Source: Paramuribaculum sp. (GTDB taxonomy: Bacteria; Bacteroidota; Bacteroidia; Bacteroidales; Muribaculaceae). From it: a DNA stretch of 6,234 nucleotides. The translations under genes and the position numbers were made by a program. Under the pieces are notes generated by a model. The model was not told the origin of the DNA. It made no database searches and worked only from the letters and a program-made list of their open reading frames with translations. This document shows, in pieces, positions 1-6,234 of the stretch (the stretch's first letter is position 1; the number at the start of each line of letters is the position of its first letter). Location of the stretch: contig JAIDQW010000080.1 in the NCBI GenBank assembly GCA_029062075.1, forward strand, positions 1 through 6,234. The letters are read 5' to 3'.

Positions 1-546
1 TTACCGATCTTGCCGGTTTGCCGGCTTCAAGGGCTTCTTTTATTTTGGCGAGACCTCATATTGCATTTTTGCGGTTTTGTCGCCACCGGTCTGTGCCTGC
101 TTGTAGGTTTTGGCGATTCGGCTGTCAACTGTCTCAAGGTCTTTGATAAGGAGCTCGTAGTCAATAATCTCTTTGTCGCGCACCGGATTTACAGAACCGT
201 CAACATGTGTGATATTGTCATCGTCAAAACATCTGAGTACATGTATTATAGCATCGGTTTCCCTGATGTTGGCGAGGAATTTGTTTCCGAGTCCCTCTCC
301 TTTGCTTGCGCCTTTGACAAGACCGGCAATATCCACAATCTCAACTGTTGCAGGCACAATGCTTTTCGGATTGCATATTTCGACCAGCTTGTTGAGTCGT
401 TCATCCGGAACGGTTATAACCCCAACATTGGGTTCAATAGTGCAAAAAGGAAAGTTAGCACTCTGCGCCTTAGAGTTTGAAAGACAATTGAAAAGGGTGG
501 ATTTACCTACGTTGGGAAGTCCAACTATGCCGCATTTTAATGCCAT
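1..546 (-). CDS. ychF: Redox-regulated/ribosome-binding ATPase YchF (Obg family), 5' part, with an apparent frameshift; runs off window
   Basis: YchF (OLA1 family) is a cytoplasmic P-loop NTPase of the Obg group. It binds ribosomes and, unlike most relatives, prefers ATP. The unbroken frame covers 40-546 (168 residues); the family is usually about 365. Visible motifs are the Walker A/G1 loop GLPNVGKS (residues 9-16, hydrophobic L10 where Ras-type GTPases carry the catalytic-loop residue), switch I around T36, G3 DIAGLV (72-77), and H114, which lines up in number with the catalytic histidine of E. coli YchF. The start ATG (544-546) gives the canonical family N-terminus. The frame hits TAA at 40-42 after residue 168. 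One base missing at about 52/53 explains this: shifting frame there gives [18 protein letters not shown] to the window edge, as expected for the family. It is therefore either a broken gene or a sequencing error. The family assignment is firm; the status of the gene is open. Confidence 0.93.
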
Positions 547-602
547 ATATGTTTAGTCGTTAATTTGTGAGTCGATTAGTTGTAAGTGGAGAGATTCCGG
601 TT

Positions 603-611
603 GCAAAGGTA
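603..611 (-). promoter_or_regulatory. Putative Bacteroidota -7 promoter element for ychF
   Basis: On the minus strand this reads TACCTTTGC, an exact match to the TAnnTTTG -7 element of the primary Bacteroidota sigma factor. It lies just past the lipid-kinase stop codon and would start transcription near 597-600, leaving a leader of about 50 nt before the ychF ATG. No well-placed TTTG -33 box is present; the nearest is TTTC about 23 bp upstream. This suggests ychF can be transcribed independently of the kinase gene. Confidence 0.55.
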
Positions 612-612
612 A

Positions 613-1584
613 CTATTTCTTCTGGAAGAGGTGCGAAAGATTATAAGCGATCTCCTTTGCTCTTGACATCATAGGGGTGATAACCGGGCGGAAGGGATGC
701 TCAACAGAAGGTGTATAAATTTTAAGTTTACCCGGGTGACACACTACATGGGTAGTAACTCCGAGGGTAATAGGTTCGCCGTCAACATGTGCCGGACCCG
801 GTGCCTTGCGGGTGATAGTAGCTTCTGAAGTGCGGAAAGTGTGAATGAGTGTGTTCCGGTCAATATATCCGGTCAGCAAATCCACCCCAACCAGTGCTGT
901 TGTTATAGGATTGCCTGAGTGGATAATTATAATATCCAGGAGTCCGTCAGTCATAGATGCCTGTGGCGCGATATAAGCGTTGTTTCCATACTGTGAGGCA
1001 TTGCACGCAGCTATTACAAAGGCTTTTTCTGTGAGGACCTTTCCGTTAGCCGAAATAATATATTCGTCTGAGTTGAATGAACGGAACTCCTCGAAAGCGC
1101 TTTTAATATATTTAGCGAATCCGCGATGCTTCCCCTCGGCAAACCGCTTGCTCACAGCGGCATCAAACCCCATTCCGAATGTGCAGAAAAAGGGCATATC
1201 GTTAGCGGTTCCGTAATCACACGAAATGATGTGATTCTCTCGCAGGATATCTATCGAGGCATCAATATTAATAGGAATTTCAAGGTGGCGGGCTAATCCG
1301 TTCCCGGAGCCGCACGGAATAACTCCGAGTGCGGTCTCAGACCCGCAAAGAGCTTTCGCCGTTTCATTGACAGTGCCGTCTCCACCGGCTGCGATGACAC
1401 TATGAAAGCCGTTTTCCACAGCTTTTTCAGCAAAACGAGTGGCATCGCCTCTGGCGGTAGTCCACACCGGTTCAATCTGTAGTCCGGTGTCAGCAAGTTT
1501 ATCTTTTACTATCTTATCAAGACCTCGCTTATTGTTTGTCCCGGAAATCGGGTTAATAATAAGTAAACAACGTTTGCTGTCCAT
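613..1584 (-). CDS. Diacylglycerol kinase-family lipid kinase (YegS/BmrU type)
   Basis: A complete 323-residue protein of the DAGK catalytic family, which transfers phosphate from a nucleotide to the hydroxyl of diacylglycerol, sphingosine, ceramide or related lipids at the inner membrane face. The N-terminal nucleotide-binding domain opens with L-I-I-N-P-I-S-G (8-15) and carries the signature GGDGTVNE (67-74) and GSGN (92-95). The C-terminal beta-sandwich domain has the conserved D-G-L-L-D (213-217) and H-V-D-G-E (266-270) motifs, so all hallmark sites are intact and the length is normal. There is no signal peptide or membrane segment, so it is probably cytoplasmic and membrane-associated. 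The gene sits 68 bp downstream of the GH16 gene on the same strand, with no convincing promoter or terminator between them, so co-transcription is possible. Substrate cannot be read from sequence. Bacteroidota make sphingolipids, so a sphingoid or ceramide substrate is as plausible as diacylglycerol. Confidence 0.93.
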   Translation of the reverse strand: MDSKRCLLIINPISGTNNKRGLDKIVKDKLADTGLQIEPVWTTARGDATRFAEKAVENGFHSVIAAGGDGTVNETAKALCGSETALGVIPCGSGNGLARHLEIPINIDASIDILRENHIISCDYGTANDMPFFCTFGMGFDAAVSKRFAEGKHRGFAKYIKSAFEEFRSFNSDEYIISANGKVLTEKAFVIAACNASQYGNNAYIAPQASMTDGLLDIIIIHSGNPITTALVGVDLLTGYIDRNTLIHTFRTSEATITRKAPGPAHVDGEPITLGVTTHVVCHPGKLKIYTPSVEHPFRPVITPMMSRAKEIAYNLSHLFQKK

Positions 1585-1592
1585 AATCCGGG

Positions 1593-1636
1593 TGCAAAAA
1601 AGATGTATGATGCAAAAATCCTATTTCGCTGCAAAA
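1593..1636. repeat. Three spaced TGCAAAA repeats between the GH16 and lipid-kinase genes
   Basis: TGCAAAA occurs at 1593-1599, 1611-1617 and 1630-1636, that is at 18- and 19-bp intervals, within the 68-bp gap. On the minus (coding) strand each reads TTTTGCA, which resembles the TTTGC part of a -7 element. None has the TA four bases upstream, and the spacings do not make a proper -33/-7 pair. It may be a degenerate promoter, a regulator site, or chance in AT-rich spacer DNA. Confidence 0.35.
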
Positions 1637-1652
1637 TGGAGGATAAGGACTG

Positions 1653-2444
1653 TTACTCCTCTTTTCGGAAATATTTAACACTCTCAACAAGCATTTCCAC
1701 CGGAAGATCCGCAGGGTCAACCTCTCCAACCCAAGTACCTCCGAGCTGCATGTCAATCAGCAGATAGTAATCGCCATCGTTGAAGGGGAACTGTCCCTCT
1801 TCATCAGCATTAATTCTGGGATAGGTGAATGTGTGATAATCGTTTATGTAGAAACTAAGCGAATCAGGGTATATCTCAACGGCGTAAACGTTGTAATCTT
1901 CCGGATTTATAGGTCCAATTGATCCGGGCTTCGGGTCTTTTTTATTCAGGTTATAGGTATAGTTTGTGTGTACAGTCTGGTAAGCTATTGTGTCGTAATT
2001 AAGCCGCTCCATAATGTCTATTTCGCCTCCCATCGGCCAATCACCGCGCTTGTGATTCTTGAATGGAAGCATCCAAATAGCCGGCCAAGCCCCTTTGGCA
2101 CCCTGGAGTTTGGCTTTTATCTCGAGTCTTCCATTGCCAAATCCTTTTTTATCCTTGGTGTATATTCCGCCGGTGAGATACGGCACTGTGTCATTACATC
2201 CTTCATAAGCGGCAATTCCCCTCAGTACCAGTTTGCCGTCGCGCATATCGTAGCATGTGTCAGCTTTGGTCATATAGTTGCACCAGTCGGATGTGCCTCT
2301 GTCAATTCTCGACCAGATTTCAGGATTCGGTTCTGTGCCTTCAAAATTGTCCTCCCATTCGAGCACCCATTTGGGGGAGGTTGCATCTGCAGTTGAGAGA
2401 AGAGTAGCTAAAGCAATGCTTACTGTAAGGAATATTGATTTCAT
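1653..2444 (-). CDS. Secreted glycoside hydrolase family 16 (laminarinase-type endo-beta-glucanase)
   Basis: A 263-residue single-domain GH16 enzyme, expected to hydrolyse beta-1,3- or mixed beta-1,3/1,4-glucans with retention. A Sec signal peptide spans about 1-21: a lysine, a hydrophobic core, then A-D-A before T22. No lipobox cysteine is present, so a periplasmic or secreted protein is likelier than a surface lipoprotein. The catalytic motif is G-E-I-D-I-M-E-R, with nucleophile E141, D143 and acid/base E146. The E-x-D-x-x-E spacing is the beta-bulge form of laminarinase-like subfamilies. The family motif G-A-W-P-A-I-W-M-L-P (118-127) lies upstream, and D-M-Q-L-G-G (231-236) near the C-terminus. 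The usual aromatic in the terminal V-D-W-V-R-like strand is serine here (V-E-S-V-K-Y-F). No carbohydrate-binding module and no SusC/SusD genes are visible. Family assignment is firm; exact glucan specificity is not. Confidence 0.94.
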   Translation of the reverse strand: MKSIFLTVSIALATLLSTADATSPKWVLEWEDNFEGTEPNPEIWSRIDRGTSDWCNYMTKADTCYDMRDGKLVLRGIAAYEGCNDTVPYLTGGIYTKDKKGFGNGRLEIKAKLQGAKGAWPAIWMLPFKNHKRGDWPMGGEIDIMERLNYDTIAYQTVHTNYTYNLNKKDPKPGSIGPINPEDYNVYAVEIYPDSLSFYINDYHTFTYPRINADEEGQFPFNDGDYYLLIDMQLGGTWVGEVDPADLPVEMLVESVKYFRKEE

Positions 2445-2462
2445 AATTATGGATTAGATATT

Positions 2463-2471
2463 GCAAAGATA
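2463..2471 (-). promoter_or_regulatory. Putative -7 promoter element for the GH16 gene
   Basis: On the minus strand this reads TATCTTTGC, a perfect TAnnTTTG element. It shares the longer pattern TAYCTTTGCAA with the element upstream of ychF. Transcription would begin near 2457-2460, only about 15 nt before the GH16 ATG. A clear TTTG -33 box at 19-21 bp is not seen. Confidence 0.6.
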
Positions 2472-2493
2472 CTAATAGACGAGCAAAAAACAC

Positions 2494-2501
2494 TAATTTT
2501 G
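2494..2501 (+). promoter_or_regulatory. Putative -7 promoter element for the DUF418-ispD-recG operon
   Basis: TAATTTTG matches TAnnTTTG exactly and faces right. The predicted start of transcription is about 2506-2509, leaving a leader of only about 12-15 nt, rich in A and without a Shine-Dalgarno sequence, before the ATG at 2521. No good -33 TTTG is found at the expected spacing, so support rests on the -7 match and its position. Confidence 0.5.
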
Positions 2502-2520
2502 TAGAAAAATACAAAGAAAG

Positions 2521-3702
2521 ATGACAGTCAGCAAAAATGAAAGACTTGGCTCAGTGGATGCACTGAGGGGATTTGCTTTGCTTGCCATAGTATTGCTTCA
2601 TAATCTCGAACACTATAATTTATTCGGTGCTCCGCATGCCACAAACGGTTTATTGCAATGGCTTGATACCGCAAGTTATGATTCGATATTCTTTATGTTA
2701 GCCGGAAAGGCTTATGCAACCTTCTCCTTGCTTTTCGGCTTCAGTTTTTTTATTCAATTGCGTAACGCACGAGCAAGAGGATGCGATTTTCGTGCGCGCT
2801 TTGCATGGAGAATGTTTTTGTTGTTCTGTTTCTCGCAATTCCATGCGCTATTTTATAACGGTGACATTCTTCTGCTGTATTCTGTGTGCGGCTTGATTCT
2901 TATCCCTGCTGCAAGCTGGAAAGACAGAACGGTTCTAATAGTAGCTTCGGTGCTTATGTTGCAACCATACGCATGGGCTAAGGTGTTTTACGGTCTCACC
3001 CATCCTGATTATGTGGATGCCAATAATGCTTTTGCCCAGTTCGCAATAAAGGCAGAGCAAATCGGAAGAACGGGAAATATATGGCAGATGCTTGCGGATA
3101 ATATATGGAACGGTCAATTGTACAGCAATTTCTGGCAGGTAGAGGCAGGCAGATTGTTCCAGACTCCCGCTTTGTTTCTTTACGGAATGTGGCTTGGGCG
3201 CAAACAGATGTTTGTAAAGTCAGCTGTATCTGTAACATTCTGGAAGAAAGTACTGGCAGTATCGTTTATAGCAGCAATTCCGCTATATTTTCTTTGCCGT
3301 ATGGTTCCTCCGCACTTAGAAAACGTGACAGTTCTCGCTTATTATTGCATTGCTGTGCCGATGGTGTATAATTTCGCATTTATGTGTGTGCTTGTGTCCC
3401 TGTTTTTGCTGGTGTGGTTCTATTCCGGCGATGGATACAAGTGGCAGAAATTTATAATGCCTTACGGAAGAATGAGTTTGACAAACTATATATTCCAGTC
3501 TATATTCGGCGTGATTATTTATTATCATTTCGGCTTAGGGCTATACGATAAGATCGGGAATTTCGGGTCGGTGCTTGTTGGTATAGGGATTTTTATCACG
3601 CAATGGCTTTTCAGTAAATGGTGGCTTGAAAGACATAAGCAGGGTCCGCTTGAATATTTATGGAAAAAAGGCACATGGATTCAGATTAATAAATCGAGAT
3701 GA
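2521..3702 (+). CDS. DUF418/YeiB-family polytopic inner-membrane protein
   Basis: A complete 393-residue membrane protein with about 9-10 hydrophobic segments (roughly 15-30, 55-79, 95-112, 115-131, 137-154, 213-226, 242-260, 268-300, 316-338, 349-366). The N-terminus R-L-G-S-V-D-A-L-R-G-F-A-L-L (8-21) is the YeiB-type opening, followed by G-D-I-L-L-L-Y (114-120). The C-terminal DUF418 domain shows Y-G-R-M-S-L-T-N-Y (315-323) and ends with W-L-E-R-H-K-Q-G-P-L-E-Y-L-W (368-381), very typical of the family. These proteins have no settled function; a distant relationship to membrane acyltransferases is commonly suggested, so modification or transport of an envelope component is possible but unproven. 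The gene is first in an operon: its TGA overlaps the ispD ATG by 4 bp. The ATG at 2521 is preferred because it gives the full N-terminal motif just after the promoter-like element. Confidence 0.9.
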   Translation: MTVSKNERLGSVDALRGFALLAIVLLHNLEHYNLFGAPHATNGLLQWLDTASYDSIFFMLAGKAYATFSLLFGFSFFIQLRNARARGCDFRARFAWRMFLLFCFSQFHALFYNGDILLLYSVCGLILIPAASWKDRTVLIVASVLMLQPYAWAKVFYGLTHPDYVDANNAFAQFAIKAEQIGRTGNIWQMLADNIWNGQLYSNFWQVEAGRLFQTPALFLYGMWLGRKQMFVKSAVSVTFWKKVLAVSFIAAIPLYFLCRMVPPHLENVTVLAYYCIAVPMVYNFAFMCVLVSLFLLVWFYSGDGYKWQKFIMPYGRMSLTNYIFQSIFGVIIYYHFGLGLYDKIGNFGSVLVGIGIFITQWLFSKWWLERHKQGPLEYLWKKGTWIQINKSR

Positions 3703-4382
3703 AATCTTCTGTTCTACATATAGTTGTTGCTGCAGGAAGCGGCAGCAGATTCGGAGCGGATTTACCGAAGCAGTTTTGCGATATGAACGGTATCCCGGTA
3801 CTGATGCACACAGTGGAATCCTTGCGACAGTCACAGACCGGTGAAGTTGTCGTGGTTTTGAGCAGTGATATGGTGGAATTGTGGAAAGACCTGTGCGAGA
3901 AACACAATTATGACAGTCCGGAGATTATAATAGGAGGCAAAACCCGCTGGCAGAGTGTGAAAAACGCTATAGCCGCCAAGGGTGATGATGCTGAAATAAT
4001 TTCTGTGCATGATGGTGCCCGTCCACTCATATCTGCCGTTCTTGTACGCAAGCTGGTCGAGTGTGTAGCAGGCGGTGATAGGGCGGTTATACCGGCTGTG
4101 GCTGTTACCGATTCGCTCCGTAAGGTGAATTCAGACGGGAGTAATGAGGCGGTTGACAGACGCTTATTTTATTCGGTACAGACTCCACAGGTGTTTGACG
4201 GGAATCTTCTTCGCATGGCTTATTCCGAACCTGAAAGCGCTTTATTTACCGATGATGCTTCGGTGGTAGAAAACGTAGGTGCGACAGTGAGGGTATATCC
4301 CGGTGAACCGACTAATATAAAGATAACTCATCCGATGGATATAGCTATAGCAGAACTTATTCAAAAAGGTTTGAGAAGCTGA
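3699..4382 (+). CDS. ispD: 2-C-methyl-D-erythritol 4-phosphate cytidylyltransferase
   Basis: IspD couples CTP with 2-C-methyl-D-erythritol 4-phosphate to give CDP-methylerythritol and pyrophosphate, the third step of the MEP isoprenoid pathway, in the cytoplasm. The 227-residue length is normal. The CTP-binding loop is A-A-G-S-G-S-R-F-G (11-19) followed by P-K-Q-F (23-26), giving catalytic R17 and K24. Further motifs are H-D-G-A-R-P (104-109), T-P-Q-V-F (162-166), T-D-D-A (184-187) and G-E-P-T-N-I-K-I-T (202-210, including K208). All key residues are present, so it should be active. The ATG overlaps the upstream TGA (ATGA, 3699-3702), which points to translational coupling. recG begins 6 bp after the stop. 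The remaining MEP genes are not in the window. Confidence 0.96.
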   Translation: MKSSVLHIVVAAGSGSRFGADLPKQFCDMNGIPVLMHTVESLRQSQTGEVVVVLSSDMVELWKDLCEKHNYDSPEIIIGGKTRWQSVKNAIAAKGDDAEIISVHDGARPLISAVLVRKLVECVAGGDRAVIPAVAVTDSLRKVNSDGSNEAVDRRLFYSVQTPQVFDGNLLRMAYSEPESALFTDDASVVENVGATVRVYPGEPTNIKITHPMDIAIAELIQKGLRS

Positions 4383-4388
4383 TTCAAT

Positions 4389-6234
4389 ATGGACAGACTC
4401 CGACATACGGATATAAAATATTTGAAAGGAGTAGGCCCCAAACGGGCCGAACTGCTGGGTAAACAGCTGGGTATTAAAACCTGTGCCGATTTGTTGTGTC
4501 ATTATCCCACTCACTATATAGACAGGTCAAAGACTTATCGTATAGCAGATTTTACCGGAGATATGCCTTCGGTGCAGGTAAGAGGCAAATTTGTGTCGTT
4601 TGCGGTGCAGGGAGAGGGGGCTAAAACCCGCATGATAGGTTTGTTTTCCGATGGTACCAGAGCAATGGAGGTCGTTTGGTTCAACAGAATTAAAAGTATC
4701 AGGGAAACATATCTCCCCGGCACGGAATATATTCTCTTTGGAAAACCGACCGAGTTCGGTGGCAGATGGAGCATTGTGCATCCGGAGATAGATCGCGCTG
4801 ATGCTCCCAATGTTTGTGTAGGATTCCGTGGAGTCTATCCCCTGACAGAGGCTTTAAGAAATAAAGGAATATCCTCCCGTGCCATATATAATATGGTGAG
4901 CGGGCTGCTACCGAGGTGCAGTGGCATAGCGGATCCGCTCCCGGCGGAATTGCGGTCGAGGTACCGGCTAATGGGATTAGGTGAAGCACTTAAAGCTGTT
5001 CATTCTCCGGCAAATAATGAAGAACTTCAAAAAGCACGGTTCAGATTGAAGTTTGAAGAGCTGTTTTATCTCCAATTAAATATATTAAGGTATTGCCGTG
5101 AAAGAAATGAAGCAATCCCCGGATTCAGATTCACCAATATAGGCTACTATTTCAATACCTTTTACCGTGACTGTCTCCCCTTTGAGCTGACGGGTGCTCA
5201 GAAAAGGGTGATAAAGGAGATTCGAAAGGATGTTGGTAGCGGCAAGCAGATGAACCGACTCCTGCAGGGGGATGTCGGCAGCGGTAAAACTCTGGTTGCG
5301 CTAATGTGCATGCTCATGGCTCTGGATAATAATACTCAGGCATGTCTTATGGCTCCAACCGAGATACTTGCAACCCAGCACTATGAAACCATTTCAGCGC
5401 TTGCTTCAAAAATCGGCGTAAATATAAAGCTTCTGACCGGGAGCACCCCAAAACGCGAGAGGGATGCGATTCATGCCTCTCTTCTTGACGGATCATTACA
5501 CATTCTTATCGGTACTCACGCCGTGATAGAAGATGCTGTCAAATTCAAGAATTTAGGATTTGTGGTTATTGACGAGCAACATCGTTTCGGAGTCGCACAG
5601 CGAGCAAGGCTCTGGAAAAAAAATACTGTGGCACCGCATATTCTTGTAATGACAGCCACACCTATTCCACGTACACTTGCCATGACAGTGTATGGTGACC
5701 TTGATGTGTCTGTGATTGATGAATTGCCTCCCGGAAGAAAGCCGATTGAGACATTGCTTCGCTATGAGGACAAGCGTATGGATGTTTACCGTTCCATTGG
5801 TAAGCAACTTAAACTCGGAAGGCAAGCTTACATAGTTTATCCTCTTATCAGTGAGAATGAAAAGTTGGACCTGAAGAGTCTCGAAGAGGGGTATGAGTTT
5901 GTGCGCGAGTCTTTTCCGAGTTATAAGGTAGCCTATGTTCACGGAAGAATGAAGCCCGCTGAAAAGGATTATCAGATGGGGCTGTTTGCAAGTGGTGAAG
6001 CAAATATTCTCGTAGCAACAACCGTGATAGAGGTTGGAGTGAATGTGCCCAACGCTTCTGTTATGGTGATAGAGAATGCCGAGCGATTTGGTTTGTCTCA
6101 GCTTCATCAGTTGCGCGGAAGGGTGGGGCGAGGCGCTGACCAGAGTTACTGTGTGCTGATGACCAAGATGAAAATAGCGAAGGAAACCCGCAAACGTCTT
6201 GAGGTGATGACATCAACCACCGATGGCTTTGTAG
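4389..6234 (+). CDS. recG: ATP-dependent DNA helicase RecG (3' end beyond window)
   Basis: RecG is a monomeric superfamily 2 helicase that reverses stalled replication forks and branch-migrates Holliday junctions. The frame is open from ATG 4389 to the window end (615 codons plus one base). RecG is usually near 690-700 residues, so about 80 are missing, including the end of the helicase region and the TRG motif. The N-terminal wedge/OB region opens with Y-L-K-G-V-G-P-K-R-A. The helicase core has L-T-G-A-Q-K-R-V (Q-motif-like), Walker A G-D-V-G-S-G-K-T (294-301, K300), A-P-T-E-I-L-A (motif Ia), the DEQH box (395-398), T-A-T-P-I-P-R-T (422-429, motif III), T-V-I-E-V-G-V-N-V-P, and Q-L-R-G-R-V-G-R-G (574-582, motif VI with its arginines). 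No motif is damaged. It is third in the DUF418-ispD-recG operon, starting 6 bp after ispD. The start was chosen because it gives the standard N-terminus. Confidence 0.96.
   Translation, partial: MDRLRHTDIKYLKGVGPKRAELLGKQLGIKTCADLLCHYPTHYIDRSKTYRIADFTGDMPSVQVRGKFVSFAVQGEGAKTRMIGLFSDGTRAMEVVWFNRIKSIRETYLPGTEYILFGKPTEFGGRWSIVHPEIDRADAPNVCVGFRGVYPLTEALRNKGISSRAIYNMVSGLLPRCSGIADPLPAELRSRYRLMGLGEALKAVHSPANNEELQKARFRLKFEELFYLQLNILRYCRERNEAIPGFRFTNIGYYFNTFYRDCLPFELTGAQKRVIKEIRKDVGSGKQMNRLLQGDVGSGKTLVALMCMLMALDNNTQACLMAPTEILATQHYETISALASKIGVNIKLLTGSTPKRERDAIHASLLDGSLHILIGTHAVIEDAVKFKNLGFVVIDEQHRFGVAQRARLWKKNTVAPHILVMTATPIPRTLAMTVYGDLDVSVIDELPPGRKPIETLLRYEDKRMDVYRSIGKQLKLGRQAYIVYPLISENEKLDLKSLEEGYEFVRESFPSYKVAYVHGRMKPAEKDYQMGLFASGEANILVATTVIEVGVNVPNASVMVIENAERFGLSQLHQLRGRVGRGADQSYCVLMTKMKIAKETRKRLEVMTSTTDGFV

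Noticed and set aside
10..556. Plus-strand open frames of 156 and 127 codons opposite ychF
   Set aside because: They are antisense to a clearly recognised gene, resemble no protein family I know, and lack promoter signals. They are shadows of ychF.
547..612. A possible terminator hairpin between the lipid kinase and ychF
   Set aside because: I found only short imperfect repeats (AGTCG twice), with no GC stem followed by a T-run on the minus strand.
1968..2396. A 142-codon plus-strand open frame opposite the GH16 gene
   Set aside because: It overlaps the GH16 catalytic domain and has no family resemblance or promoter.
5553..6107. A 184-codon minus-strand open frame inside recG
   Set aside because: It lies opposite the conserved helicase motifs of recG. 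Its translation is rich in Cys and His with no recognisable domain, as expected of an antisense shadow.
1..6234. A novel defence, mobile or RNA-guided system
   Set aside because: All six genes belong to known families and are collinear with ordinary chromosomal organisation. There are no transposases, integrases, repeat arrays, toxin-antitoxin pairs or large noncoding gaps.

Overview
The window looks like chromosomal DNA from a member of the Bacteroidota, most likely order Bacteroidales. The evidence is indirect. Gene starts lack Shine-Dalgarno sequences and have A-rich leaders. Upstream regions carry the TAnnTTTG -7 element typical of that phylum. All the proteins read like Bacteroidales versions of their families, including a GH16 glucanase and a DUF418 membrane protein. 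I cannot assign a genus; a gut Muribaculaceae-like organism is a guess.

Layout: two gene blocks diverge from a 76-bp intergenic region (2445-2520). Leftward on the minus strand lie a secreted GH16 endo-beta-glucanase (1653-2444), a diacylglycerol/sphingolipid-kinase-like enzyme (613-1584), and the 5' part of the ribosome-associated NTPase gene ychF (546 down to the window edge). Rightward on the plus strand lie a DUF418/YeiB-type polytopic membrane protein (2521-3702), ispD (3699-4382) and recG (4389 to the window edge, about 615 codons visible). The plus block is packed like an operon: DUF418 and ispD overlap by 4 bp (ATGA), and recG starts 6 bp after ispD. The minus genes are spaced by 66-68 bp, and ychF seems to have its own promoter.

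Functionally this is mostly housekeeping: isoprenoid precursor synthesis (IspD), recombination and fork repair (RecG), translation-associated NTPase (YchF) and lipid phosphorylation. A solitary glucanase and a membrane protein of unknown function are added to these. No phage, IS, CRISPR, defence, tRNA or rRNA feature is visible. No stretch above 300 bases lacks a gene.

The most notable observation is an apparent one-base deletion in ychF at about 52/53. It breaks the reading frame, and the expected continuation resumes at once in the next frame. The other observations are modest: back-to-back promoters with very short leaders, a solitary GH16 gene, coupling of the DUF418 gene to ispD, a lipid kinase of unknown substrate, and a spaced TTTTGCA triplet. 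I do not see a credible undescribed system here.
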